Assembly (NCBI RefSeq): GCF_040215725.1
Contig: NZ_CP157969.1
Coordinates: 1,178,001 to 1,242,000 of the forward strand
Direction: 5' to 3'
Length of the DNA stretch: 64,000 bases
From: Rhizobium sp. ZPR4
GTDB lineage: Bacteria > Pseudomonadota > Alphaproteobacteria > Rhizobiales > Rhizobiaceae
The notes beneath the pieces are model-generated. The model was not told the DNA's origin, ran no database searches, and worked only from the letters and a program-made list of their open reading frames with translations. The position numbers and the translations under genes are program-made. Below are positions 35,733 to 44,779 of the stretch, piece after piece (within the stretch, counting starts at the first letter, position 1; the number at the start of each line of letters is the position of its first letter).

Positions 35733-36496
35733 CGGCCACGCCGATCGCACTCAGCGTGCGCGACATGCACAAGAGCTTTGGGCCGGTCGAGGTGCTCAAG
35801 GGTATCTCGCTCGATGCGCTGGAAGGCGACGTCGTCTCGATTCTCGGATCGTCGGGCTCCGGAAAATCGACGTTCCTGCGATGCATCAATTTGCTGGAGA
35901 CGCCTGATTCCGGTGAGGTGACCGTGGCGGGCGAAACGATCCGCATGCAGCGCAGCGCGCGCGGCACCCATCGCCCGTCTGACGGAAGGCAGGTCGATCG
36001 CATCCGTTCCCGGCTTGGTATGGTGTTCCAGAGCTTCAATCTCTGGTCCCACAAGACGGTGCTGGAAAACGTGATCGAGGCGCCTGTCTATGTCCAGGGC
36101 CGGGGGCGTGCCGAATGCATCGAGGAAGCAGAAGCGCTGCTCGCCAAGGTCGGCATCGCCGACAAGCGCAATTTCTACCCGGCTCACTTGTCGGGAGGCC
36201 AGCAACAGCGCGCAGCCATCGCACGTGCTCTCGCCATGCACCCGAAGGTGATGCTGTTCGACGAGCCGACATCGGCGCTCGACCCCGAGCTTGTGGGTGA
36301 GGTCCTGAGGGTCATGCGCGCGCTCGCCGAGGAAGGACGCACCATGCTCGTCGTTACCCATGAGATGGGTTTTGCGCGCGATGTCTCAAGCCGCGTCATC
36401 TTCCTGCACAAGGGCGTCGTCGAGGAAGACGGCAGGCCGCAGGATGTGTTTGCCGGTTCACGGTCCGAACGCTTCCGCCAGTTCATCAGCCAATAA
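35729..36496 (+). CDS. Polar amino-acid ABC transporter ATP-binding protein (HisP type)
   Basis: A 255-aa ATPase with Walker [10 protein letters not shown], the signature LSGGQQQR, Walker [15 protein letters not shown] and the H-loop VTHEMGFA. The insert after [18 protein letters not shown] is typical of HisP-type proteins for basic amino acids and opines. The ATGA overlap with the HisM gene shows tight coupling. A second binding-protein gene follows 32 bases later. Confidence 0.92.
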   Translation: MTATPIALSVRDMHKSFGPVEVLKGISLDALEGDVVSILGSSGSGKSTFLRCINLLETPDSGEVTVAGETIRMQRSARGTHRPSDGRQVDRIRSRLGMVFQSFNLWSHKTVLENVIEAPVYVQGRGRAECIEEAEALLAKVGIADKRNFYPAHLSGGQQQRAAIARALAMHPKVMLFDEPTSALDPELVGEVLRVMRALAEEGRTMLVVTHEMGFARDVSSRVIFLHKGVVEEDGRPQDVFAGSRSERFRQFISQ

Positions 36497-36528
36497 TTTC
36501 AAGCTCAATCACAATGGGGAACTCGATC

Positions 36529-37386
36529 ATGAAATACCTGACCGGACTTCTGACTGCGATCATGATGGTTGCGACGCTCGTCACGACGAGTGTCGTGCGC
36601 GCGGAGGACAGGAAGTGGACGCATGTGACGATCGCGACGGAAGGCGCTTTCCGTCCATGGAATTTCACCAAGGCGGACGGCAGCCTGGATGGATATGAGA
36701 TCGAACTGATCAAATATCTCTGCGATCACATGAAGGTCGAATGCACGACCGTCATCCAGCCCTTCGACGGCATGATCCCGGCGCTCAATGCAGGTAAATT
36801 CGACGCCATCATTTCGGGCATGTCTGCAACCGCCAAGCGCGAGGAAGTGATTGCCTTCAGCGATTCCTACGGCACGACCGGCCAGACTTTTGCAACGCTG
36901 AAGGACTCTCCTCTCGTCGGCCTTCCTTTGAAGGGCGAAGTGTTTTCTCTCGCCACGGATGAGGCGGGTGCTGCCAAGGCGGTGAAGGAGCTTGAACCGA
37001 TGCTCAAAGGCAAGACGATCGGCGTTCAGACGGCATCGATCGCGGCAACCTTCCTCGACAAGTATCTGAAGGGCGTTGCCGATATTCGCGAGTATAAGAC
37101 GACCGAGCAGCACGACCTCGACCTGAAGGCCGGTCGCGTCGATCTCATCATGGCGTCCATGGCCTATCTGTCGACGGCGGCGGCAAAGCCCGGCAATGAA
37201 GATATGACCGTGACCGGCCCACGTTTCCAGGGCGGCCTTCTCGGTCGCGGCAGTTCCGTCGGCCTGCGCAAGGACGACACCCAACTGAAGGCGATGTTCA
37301 ACGATGCGATCGCAGCGGCAAAGGCCGACGGTACGATCGCGAAACTGTCTCAGAAGTGGTTCGGCTTCGACGTGACCCCGAAGTAA
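36529..37386 (+). CDS. Polar amino-acid ABC transporter substrate-binding protein (second of two)
   Basis: A 285-aa periplasmic protein with a signal peptide ending VVRAED and family-3 motifs VTIATEGAFRPWNFTKADGS and ALNAGKFDAIISGMSATAKR. It is clearly paralogous to the binding protein upstream of the permeases but divergent from it. I chose the ATG at 36529 with GGGGAA upstream rather than the ATG at 36514. Both binding proteins probably feed the single permease and ATPase set, widening its substrate range. Confidence 0.88.
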   Translation: MKYLTGLLTAIMMVATLVTTSVVRAEDRKWTHVTIATEGAFRPWNFTKADGSLDGYEIELIKYLCDHMKVECTTVIQPFDGMIPALNAGKFDAIISGMSATAKREEVIAFSDSYGTTGQTFATLKDSPLVGLPLKGEVFSLATDEAGAAKAVKELEPMLKGKTIGVQTASIAATFLDKYLKGVADIREYKTTEQHDLDLKAGRVDLIMASMAYLSTAAAKPGNEDMTVTGPRFQGGLLGRGSSVGLRKDDTQLKAMFNDAIAAAKADGTIAKLSQKWFGFDVTPK

Positions 37387-37845
37387 ATCTAGGGCGAAGC
37401 AAAACAGAAGGCTTCGTTGCGCGGCCTTTGACCTTGCCGAGTAATGACGGCGAAATGCTCTTTCGAGTCTACCAGCCCGATGACGCGCCGGTCATCGGGC
37501 TGATCTGGATGGCCCGTTCGGGGAGCACTGGCGAGATTTGCCCGAATGCTAAAGCGATTATCAGGTCGTCAAGCGGTGTTATTGTCGCTGGATCGAGACA
37601 GTCGTTCTCGACGGTCCCACAACACAGCAATGATCTCGACCCGATGACACAGTTATGAAACCACGACTTTCGCGCTTAGTGACGTGTGCGGACTGATCTG
37701 CAGTGATCCCGCAGATTCGACGTGCGGCTTTAGGGCCGTCATGGCGCACTAGGCGCCTGCGATCATTTTCGTTGCAACCATAAGCTTTTAAAGTATATTC
37801 GCATTAAATAATTAAATCATTGCGATCTGGTTTCGGGAGGTAGTC
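37387..37845. other. Intergenic region with one strong hairpin
   Basis: This 459-base gap has no convincing gene. A perfect 12-bp stem, CAGCCCGATGAC at 37473-37484 and GTCATCGGGCTG at 37491-37502 with a GCGCCG loop, lies 86 bases after the binding-protein stop. It is not followed by a T-run. It may be a 3'-end stabilising or attenuating hairpin for the transporter mRNA. A short open frame across it (up to 37658) shows no ribosome-binding site. The last 60 bases are AT-rich and probably hold the promoter of the OmpA-like gene. Confidence 0.5.
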
Positions 37846-39345
37846 ATGAGTCAGCCTTCGAAATGGTGGTGGGGCCTGATCCCGCTTGCGATTCTCTGGA
37901 TCTTCGCCACCGTCATTACCGGAAAGTCCATCAACAGCGATCTCAACAACAGGGCGGGCTCGTCCCTGGGGTCGGCTGTTCTTAGTCCGGTGTTCAGTGT
38001 AGCGGGCCGGGACGTCGCTCTCGCCGGGGTGGTATTTTCTCCGGAGGCTGCAAACCAGGTCGCTGCGTCCGTGGGTCAGGTTTGGGGGGTGCGCAAGGTT
38101 CTGGTCGACGCCAAGGAGCCCGACATCGCCAAGCCCTTCAACTGGGCCATATCCCATGAGGGTCCGAGCGTTGTCCTGTCCGGCAGCGTTCCAACCCCCG
38201 ACATGCGCGACAAGATTGTCGCCGCCGCGAAAGCGACCTTCGCCGGGACCGATGTCAAGGATGAAATGTACTATGCCAGCGGCGCCCCGGCCAGCTATGC
38301 CGGCGCCGCGCAGTTCGGCATCGACCAACTGGGCAAACTGGCAAAGGGCAGCGCTTCGTTGTCCGATACCGATCTGACGATTTCTGGCAATGCCGATACA
38401 AGCGATGCCTACAACGCCATCACCACGGCGCTCAAAACACTGCCGGATGGCCTTACGCTTGCCAAATCCGACATTACGGCACCCAAACCGGCGCCTATGG
38501 CGCCGGCAACGCCCGCCACGGACCCTCCGGCCATCGCAGCGGGATCATCCTCGATGGCCACCTCTGCTGCGGCTACCGCAACGACTGCAGTCGCCACGAC
38601 CGCCACGGCCTACGGTTTCGATGCTGTAAGGGACAACGAGAAGCTCACCCTTTCGGGCAACTATCCGGACGATGATACGCATGGCAAGATTCTGGTTACG
38701 GCCAAGAGCCTCTTTCCGGGTGACGTCGTCGATGATCAGCTGACCGCTGCTCCCGGCGCACCGAACGGCTTTGCAAACGCCACGCTCGCAGGATTGAATG
38801 CCTTGTCGCGTCTCGCAAAGGGGACATTTTCGCTCTCCGGCACGAATGCAATGCTCTCGGGCGAGGCGCTCTATGATGGCGCCGTGAACAGTGTCCAAAG
38901 CGGATTTGCAGCCGCACTTCCAGACGGCTTCAAGGCGGCTCCTGCAACGATCACGGTCAGTGCGCCGGCCCCGGCCGTCGACGCTGTCAATTGCCAATCG
39001 ATGCTCAACGGGATCGTAACCAAATCGAAGATCAACTTCGAAACGGGCAAGGCCCAGATCTCTCCTGTATCGTCCGGTCTGTTGGACACGATCGTTGCTA
39101 CGATCAATCGTTGCCCGGGCTCAAACATCGAGGTGGCGGGCCATACGGATTCGAGCGGGGATGAGAAGGCGAACATTGCCCTCTCCGAGCAGCGTGCCAA
39201 GGCGGTCGTCACCTATCTGACCGATGCAGGCGTGCAGGCGAGCCGACTAACTGCGATCGGTTTCGGCTCCTCGCACCCGCTCGCTTCCAATGATACCGAG
39301 GAAGGCAAGGCACTCAATCGGCGTATCGAATTCTCTGTCAAATAG
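37846..39345 (+). CDS. OmpA-family protein with two BON-like repeats
   Basis: A 499-aa envelope protein. An N-terminal membrane anchor (WWWGLIPLAILWIFATVITG) is followed by two related BON-like repeats of about 110 residues, each with a GSV/GNY-type strand, AKATF or AKSLF and a QLGKLAKG or ALSRLAKG stretch. They are separated by a Pro/Ala/Thr-rich linker (residues about 210-260). The C-terminal OmpA/MotB peptidoglycan-binding domain has INFETGKAQISPVSSGLL, EVAGHTDSSGDEKANIALSE and RRIEFSVK. It likely anchors the membrane to the cell wall. The next gene follows after 11 bases, suggesting a joint role. Confidence 0.8.
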   Translation: MSQPSKWWWGLIPLAILWIFATVITGKSINSDLNNRAGSSLGSAVLSPVFSVAGRDVALAGVVFSPEAANQVAASVGQVWGVRKVLVDAKEPDIAKPFNWAISHEGPSVVLSGSVPTPDMRDKIVAAAKATFAGTDVKDEMYYASGAPASYAGAAQFGIDQLGKLAKGSASLSDTDLTISGNADTSDAYNAITTALKTLPDGLTLAKSDITAPKPAPMAPATPATDPPAIAAGSSSMATSAAATATTAVATTATAYGFDAVRDNEKLTLSGNYPDDDTHGKILVTAKSLFPGDVVDDQLTAAPGAPNGFANATLAGLNALSRLAKGTFSLSGTNAMLSGEALYDGAVNSVQSGFAAALPDGFKAAPATITVSAPAPAVDAVNCQSMLNGIVTKSKINFETGKAQISPVSSGLLDTIVATINRCPGSNIEVAGHTDSSGDEKANIALSEQRAKAVVTYLTDAGVQASRLTAIGFGSSHPLASNDTEEGKALNRRIEFSVK

Positions 39346-39356
39346 GAGAAGCGGCA

Positions 39357-40589
39357 ATGACCTATCTGTTGTCAACGTACTGGTTGTGGATGCTGCTCGC
39401 ATTGGTACTCGGCGGCATCGTCGGTTTCACCTCATTCCTGCGGTCGGCCAGCGGCTGGTGGCCGCAGTCCTGGCCCGGTTGGTTCAAGCTGTTGTGCGTC
39501 TTGTTCGTTGTCGGCTTCGTCGTGGCTGTGCTGCAGTGGCTTCCGGGCCTGGTGGGTCATTATCTGGAGACCGCATTGCTCTTCGTTGGCAGCTATATCG
39601 TCGGCTGCTTCCTCGGTAGCTGGCTCGCAAGCTTGCGCGCGACGCAGCCGCTCGTTGCGGACAACAAAGCGGCGGCGGCTTCGACCGGCGCGCCTGCACC
39701 GCAGCCATCGCCAATACCAGTATCAACTCCAGCGCCGTCACCAGCTCCAACGCGTGCACCGTCCCTGGCGACGGTTGCGACACCCGCGCCTGCGCCAACA
39801 CCGCTTGCGGCGCCCGTATCGGCCTCCGTGGTGCCCGGCCCTGTTTCTGGCGAGCATGAGCATCCCGGCAAACGCCCCCCGGCTGCGGCAAAGGCCAGCA
39901 TCGTGCCGGACGATCTGAAGCGCATTTCCGGCATCGGCCACGTCAATGAGGAGAAGCTCAACGAGCTCGGCATCTGGAGCTTCGGCCAGATTGCGGCCTG
40001 GACGCATGAAAACGCCGAATGGGTCGGCAGTTACATGGCTTTCCCGGGACGCATCGAGCGCGAGGACTGGATCGGTCAGGCAGGGCAACTGGCAAAAGGA
40101 CTGGAAACCGAATTCTCACATCGGGTCGAGCTCGGCGAAGTGCCCACGTCATCAGACGATTTGACGTCCTCATCGGTCGCCACTGCATCGGTACCAAGTG
40201 CGGCGTCGGCACCCGCATCGGAATCACAGAGCGCAACAGAAGCCGCCCCCGGTACGTCGCTGCCAGCGGCCTCTCCCATTGGCAATGACGGCCATCCCGG
40301 CAAACGTCCGCCGAGCGTTGCAAGACCTAGCGTCGCTCCGGATAATCTGAAGCGTATTTCCGGCATCGGTCATGCCAACGAGGAAAAGCTCAACGAGCTC
40401 GGTATCTGGACCTTCCGTCAGGTCGCGGCATGGACACATGAAAATGCCGAATGGGTCGGCAGTTACATGGCCTTTCCCGGACGTATTGAACGCGAAGACT
40501 GGATCGGTCAGGCCGGCAAACTCGCGCAGGGCATCGATACGGAATTCTCGCGCCGGGTCGATCACGGTGACGTGCCGACCTCACTGTAA
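39357..40589 (+). CDS. Membrane protein with duplicated helix-hairpin-helix domain
   Basis: A 410-aa protein. Three hydrophobic segments lie in residues 1-95, then a Pro/Ala-rich linker. Two copies of a 97-residue unit follow, separated by a Ser/Ala-rich linker. Each unit has a helix-hairpin-helix core (DLKRISGIGHVNEEKLNELG in copy one) and the strongly conserved AAWTHENAEWVGSYMAFPGR. Similar domains occur at the C terminus of some alphaproteobacterial NuoE proteins, where the role is unclear. Such folds often bind DNA, but this one is membrane-tethered. Its partner is probably the OmpA-like protein encoded just upstream. Confidence 0.7.
   Translation: MTYLLSTYWLWMLLALVLGGIVGFTSFLRSASGWWPQSWPGWFKLLCVLFVVGFVVAVLQWLPGLVGHYLETALLFVGSYIVGCFLGSWLASLRATQPLVADNKAAAASTGAPAPQPSPIPVSTPAPSPAPTRAPSLATVATPAPAPTPLAAPVSASVVPGPVSGEHEHPGKRPPAAAKASIVPDDLKRISGIGHVNEEKLNELGIWSFGQIAAWTHENAEWVGSYMAFPGRIEREDWIGQAGQLAKGLETEFSHRVELGEVPTSSDDLTSSSVATASVPSAASAPASESQSATEAAPGTSLPAASPIGNDGHPGKRPPSVARPSVAPDNLKRISGIGHANEEKLNELGIWTFRQVAAWTHENAEWVGSYMAFPGRIEREDWIGQAGKLAQGIDTEFSRRVDHGDVPTSL
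39861..40583 (+). repeat. Intragenic duplication, two 291-base units
   Basis: Units at 39861-40151 and 40293-40583 each encode 97 residues without length differences. By eye 78 of 97 residues match, and the 57-residue centre is almost unchanged. Many codons differ only at synonymous positions, which points to an old duplication kept by purifying selection. Confidence 0.85.
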
Positions 40590-40719
40590 ATATTCTCCTC
40601 CCGGCAACGCCATGCTCCGTGGTCGGTGCTGCCGCGGAGCCCGTGCGATTCTTATAATCGCGGACTATCCGAAATCATTGCATCATGAGTCTGGCAATCA
40701 GATGGAGGTGACAACTCTG

Positions 40720-41484
40720 TCAGCGGCGCCCCCTGAAGGACGCGTCGTCGATGCCATAGCGCTGCAATCGGGCATAGAGTCTTCGTCGCGGCAGTTTGAG
40801 CGCTTCGGCAGCCTCTCCCACGTCGCCTTGGGTGGAAATGAGTGCTGCTTGTATGATGCCGATCTCGAAGCGATCCATCTGCTCGGGTAGTGAGAGCTGG
40901 TCGCCTTCATACTTGTCGGCTAGCCCCACACCGAGCACGATCTGGGTAGCGAAGCTGCGCAGCTCGCGAACGTTGCCTGTCCAGCTATCCGACATCGGCC
41001 GCGCCTTGATCGCTGCGTTGATGAGTGGGCGCGGGCGCCCGAATTGCCTGGCGGCTTCGCCGAGGAAGTAGGCAAAGAGCAAGCTGACATCCGCGCGTCG
41101 CTCCCGTAAGGGCGGAATTCGCAGCCGCACCGTCTGCAGCCTGTAGAGGAGGTCGGAACGAAAGCGCCCGTTCGCGACGGCGCCGGCAAGGTGATCCTTC
41201 GCGGCAGCGACGATTCGCAAATCGACGATGCGTGGCTCACCAGACGCGGAGGGCACCTCGCGCTCCTCGACGACCCGTAACAGCTTTCCTTGCAAAGCAG
41301 GGGACATGCTGTCGATCTCATCCGGGAAGAGTGTGCCACGATCGGCTTCCGCGATGCGACCACGCTGAAACCGATTGCCGCCTGACTGATCTTCTTCTGA
41401 TGCATCCGCGCAATGACGCGACGCTTGTCCATATTCAACTGCACAAAAGAGCGAGCCATTCCATCCTCTCGAAATCATGGCCAT
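40720..41484 (-). pseudogene. 5'-truncated sigma54-dependent activator (NtrC/DctD family)
   Basis: Recognisable homology begins at about 41376 with RGRIAEADRGTLFPDEIDSM and runs through LLRVVEEREV, FRSDLLYRLQTVRLRIPPLR and SWTGNVRELRSFATQIVLG. It ends with a Fis-type helix-turn-helix (GDVGEAAEALKLPRRRLYAR). The Walker A motif, the GAFTGA sigma54 contact and any receiver domain are missing. The first 36 residues of the open frame are unrelated. GTLFLDEI has become GTLFPDEI, with Pro in the Walker B strand. It is a decayed gene and cannot activate sigma54; a residual DNA-binding role is possible. The 130 bases downstream to the previous gene hold nothing clear. Confidence 0.75.
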
Positions 41485-41785
41485 TATTGGCTTCGTTGCA
41501 TTTGAAATTGGAATCTGCCTCCTGGCTGAAAAACATCAGATAACATACATTATGGAACCAAAGCCAACATCCGCTCGGCAATAAGATCGATATCTTTCGC
41601 TTTTATTCCAGATGGTTGGCCAGATTGTCGAGGGTCGATTTCAGTTCCTCGTCATGATCTTCTCTGCTGATGCCATTCTTCCAAGGACCAAGTCATGGTC
41701 ATCATTTGTCGCGGCAGCGGAATGACCTTGACGAAACTTCTTCCACGCATAGTTAGCTGGAGCATCGGAAGAATGGAGCTATCCC
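41485..41785. other. Intergenic region with a possible gene scrap
   Basis: This stretch follows the broken activator upstream. On the minus strand, 41603-41690 contains a short coding-like frame ending EDHDEELKSTLDNLANHLE and a TAA, without a start or ribosome-binding site. It may be the tail of a lost gene. I see no tRNA, transposase end or clear promoter apart from AT-rich text near 41500-41580. Confidence 0.3.
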
Positions 41786-42409
41786 ATGAGGATCTCGCTA
41801 TCCGCCCTGGCAATGATCATGATCGGCGGGATAGCGCCGCCCGCCGAAGCCGCCGGCATCGACTGCGCCAAGCCTGTTTCGGCAAGCGATCACATGATGT
41901 GTGGTGACAAATCACTCCTCGTACAGGACAAGATGATGGGCGCTCTCTATGCATCTGCCCTGAAGAGCGACGATGCAGACAAGATCCGCGAGCAGCAACA
42001 GCGCTGGATTGCGAAGGTACAGTCCTGCGGCGATGCCACCTGCATCCGCCTGGCCGATGAGGATCAGGTCGACTTTCTCCTGTATACCAAGGGCGTGGAA
42101 AGCGCATCGACGCATTTTACCTCGAAACGCACCGACGGCAACAAGAGCCGCCTTTCGATCTTCGGCCCGGTCGATGGCCTCGTCGCAGTTGGCCTCGATT
42201 CGATGTACTTTGGCCCGGGCGTCGGCGACATCAATACGGATAGCATGATCGGTGCCGTTCCACTAACGAAAGAACATGCCGAGCTTTCCAGAGACAAGTG
42301 CAAGATCGGCCTCAATCGCCTCGATGCAAAGACCTGGCGTGTGTCGCAGACGGGTTCTTGCTTTTTTGCCGACGGCGTGACCTTTCGGGGCACCTACCGC
42401 AAACATTGA
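41786..42409 (+). CDS. LprI/DUF1311-like secreted protein
   Basis: A 207-aa protein with a signal peptide (MRISLSALAMIMIGGIAPPA, then EAAG). The N-terminal mature part has paired cysteines and IREQQQRWIAKVQSCGDATC, matching the lysozyme-inhibitor LprI N-terminal domain family. The C-terminal half (residues 110-207) is unrecognised and has two more cysteines, so disulfides are likely. It probably acts in the periplasm, perhaps in cell-wall protection. It stands alone between intergenic gaps. Confidence 0.65.
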   Translation: MRISLSALAMIMIGGIAPPAEAAGIDCAKPVSASDHMMCGDKSLLVQDKMMGALYASALKSDDADKIREQQQRWIAKVQSCGDATCIRLADEDQVDFLLYTKGVESASTHFTSKRTDGNKSRLSIFGPVDGLVAVGLDSMYFGPGVGDINTDSMIGAVPLTKEHAELSRDKCKIGLNRLDAKTWRVSQTGSCFFADGVTFRGTYRKH

Positions 42410-42734
42410 CAGTACGGCTTGCGAGTAAAACGCCGTAGCACCGCAATGCGCGTCATGGCGTCGCGGAGCGATGCAACAGATGGTTCATCCTCGATGGCAT
42501 GAGCATCTCACATCAAAATAGCGAACCAGCCCTCTACCATTCTGGAACGATGAGACCATTTCATTCGCTATCTTTTTCGACAATACGGCCGATGGTTGAA
42601 ATGCGTGATGCATTCGCGTTACACATCAGGCGTGTATGGCCCGGATTCGGATCAGGCCATGAATATGGTTTCCGACGGGACCCCGTTGGGCCGAATTGGA
42701 ATCGACCCGCGCTAGAGGCATTAAGGAACCGCGC
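42410..42734. other. Intergenic gap without visible features
   Basis: About 325 bases between the LprI-like gene and the DUF4034 gene. I see no gene, repeat or strong hairpin. The last 15 bases carry AAGGA, which serves as the ribosome-binding site of the next gene. Confidence 0.5.
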
Positions 42735-44771
42735 ATGCACAGTCCCACAAGCTCGTCCCCCTTGCCGCTGGATGGCCCGCAATGGATCCGGTTCCGCCAG
42801 CAGGAAGAACTGCGAAAGGCAATGCTTGAGCGGCGCTTCGATGAGGTTGAGCGCATAGTGGCCGCGCTTGAAGCCGCATGGTGGCAGATCGGCGATGTAC
42901 CCGATGATCGCTATCTTTATCTTGCAACCAGTTCCGGCCTGTTTGACCATGCAAGTGTGGACGCGGCCCGGCGGCTTGAATTGCTGAACGACTGGGCCAA
43001 GTCCCATCCAGATTCCTATCATGCGCGCTATATTCTCGGTCACCATTATTTTCGTCGGGCCGGCGATATCCGCACGGCGGCCTGGGCATCGGACGTTGGT
43101 GAGGATCAATGGGTGGCGGCCCACATGGCTTGCGTCACCGCGGCCGAGCATCTGCTGAAGGCATTGGGACTCTCGCAGCGTCCGGCACTTGCCGCTGAAA
43201 CCATGATGCAGATTTGCCAGTATCTTGGCCAGCCGGATTTCGTCGATGCTCTGTTTCGCGGGACGCCGCTTGAAAAAACCATGCAGCGCGACGAGTTCGA
43301 TCCTGACCTTTATGAAGCAGCATGCGCCCAGCTCGCCAGATATGCATTGAAGCCGCCCGGCATCGTCACTGCGGCACTTCCCTCCTCTCTTCCGCCCGTG
43401 CAAGAGGGAGACATCGAAAATCCCGGCTACTACTGGCTGCGTTATTGTCTTTCGCTCAGGCCACGATGGCCGGATATCCTGGCAGGTTACGCACAGTATC
43501 TGAGCCCGAGATGGGGCGGCTCGGAGGGCGAGGTCGAAAAATTCGCCACCGGCCCCTTATGTGCGCAATTGAACGAGCAAGAGCGCAATTCCATCCGCTG
43601 GCCCGGCATTCACGATGCATTGACGCTTCCTGAGTATCCACAGCCAGGCGACGCGCGTGAGATCGCTGCCCGCGAGAAGATTTTCAAGAATTGGCTGGCG
43701 CGGGATCTCTCCGATTCCCTGCGTTTCATTTCTCTCGGACAATACGCCAATTTCACCCATTACTCGCTTGCCGACCGGAAGCTCGCACATCAGCGTCATG
43801 TCGAAGCCATACGCTATTGCAAGCCGCCGCGAACCTATCCGGGAGTGGACGGCGCGTTCCGGGATTTCACCAACCTGATGCTGATCCAGCATTTCGAGGA
43901 TGATGAAGGCGCCTATGCAAGTGTGCTGCAAACCGCCGCACGCCGTTTCGATGAGCCGACAATGCTCACCATGGCGGCCTTCGCCTGGCAGTTCGGCATG
44001 TGGGGGATCGAGGCCGATCCGGCCGTCGCCACGCGATTGATCGACCGGGCAGCCGAGCTCGCACCATTCTACGAACCTGACGAGTTCACGCCGATGCATG
44101 CCTGCCGCATGATATGGGACGGAGGCTTCCAGGAGGAGTCGGCCTATCTCACGCGCGAATTTGCCGAGAGACGCGTCTATTCGGCAGCGGCAAGCATGTA
44201 CGACATTACAACGGGCTACCGACCGGATACGGAGCCCCGTTTTCTTGACGACAAGCAAGCGCATCACTGGCTCGAACGCTCGGTCGAAGAAGGTGAGCCT
44301 GTCTCCATGTTCAACTATGCCTGGCGCCTCGAAAAGGTTCACAAAATCGATCTGACGATCCGCGAAAATTATGAGCGGGTTCGTGGTTATTATTTCCGGG
44401 CTATGGAAGGTGGCGTAGGCCCTGCCATCATCCGGCTCGCAAGCGTCGATCGCCGGCACGGAACCGAGGACGAAAAGCAACGGGCCGTCGCTCACATGAA
44501 GTCTTTCATTGCCCATGAGGACGACCAACTCGCCGGCGACGCATATGGCGAGGTCGTTTTGGCCTACAAATATGGCGACGGCGTTCCCAAAAGCGAGTTC
44601 ATTGCCATGCAATGGTTTGATCGCTTCAAGCAGCTTTTCCCGGATCATTCGACGATGGAATGGATGGAAACGCAGGTCTATGGATCGACCGGATGGCAAA
44701 TGGCCGGACGGGCACTGCGAGCCTTCTTCCTTGGGAAGAAGCTCTCAAAAGAGCATCTGCCCCCGAAGTAA
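42735..44771 (+). CDS. DUF4034 domain protein with helical repeats
   Basis: A 678-aa cytoplasmic protein. The N-terminal half resembles DUF4034: a helical opening (EELRKAMLERRFDEVERIVA) followed by LELLNDWAKSHPDSYHARYI and TAAWASDVGEDQWVAAHMAC. The C-terminal half looks like Sel1/TPR-type helical repeats (HWLERSVEEGEPVSMFNYAW and KYGDGVPKSEFIAMQWFDRF). The ATG at 42735 has AAGGA seven bases upstream, better than the start at 42696. It is followed by an M48 peptidase gene after 8 bases. The function of DUF4034 is unknown. Confidence 0.65.
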   Translation: MHSPTSSSPLPLDGPQWIRFRQQEELRKAMLERRFDEVERIVAALEAAWWQIGDVPDDRYLYLATSSGLFDHASVDAARRLELLNDWAKSHPDSYHARYILGHHYFRRAGDIRTAAWASDVGEDQWVAAHMACVTAAEHLLKALGLSQRPALAAETMMQICQYLGQPDFVDALFRGTPLEKTMQRDEFDPDLYEAACAQLARYALKPPGIVTAALPSSLPPVQEGDIENPGYYWLRYCLSLRPRWPDILAGYAQYLSPRWGGSEGEVEKFATGPLCAQLNEQERNSIRWPGIHDALTLPEYPQPGDAREIAAREKIFKNWLARDLSDSLRFISLGQYANFTHYSLADRKLAHQRHVEAIRYCKPPRTYPGVDGAFRDFTNLMLIQHFEDDEGAYASVLQTAARRFDEPTMLTMAAFAWQFGMWGIEADPAVATRLIDRAAELAPFYEPDEFTPMHACRMIWDGGFQEESAYLTREFAERRVYSAAASMYDITTGYRPDTEPRFLDDKQAHHWLERSVEEGEPVSMFNYAWRLEKVHKIDLTIRENYERVRGYYFRAMEGGVGPAIIRLASVDRRHGTEDEKQRAVAHMKSFIAHEDDQLAGDAYGEVVLAYKYGDGVPKSEFIAMQWFDRFKQLFPDHSTMEWMETQVYGSTGWQMAGRALRAFFLGKKLSKEHLPPK

Positions 44772-44779
44772 GCGCCGCG

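Noticed and set aside
37435..37658. Short plus-strand frame after the second amino-acid binding protein
   Set aside because: No ribosome-binding site, it spans a perfect hairpin that itself forces the codons, and the protein is unrecognised.
39720..39845. Repetitive-looking CCAG/CGCC-rich stretch considered as a DNA repeat array
   Set aside because: It simply encodes the Pro/Ala/Thr-rich linker of the membrane protein; units are irregular and in frame.
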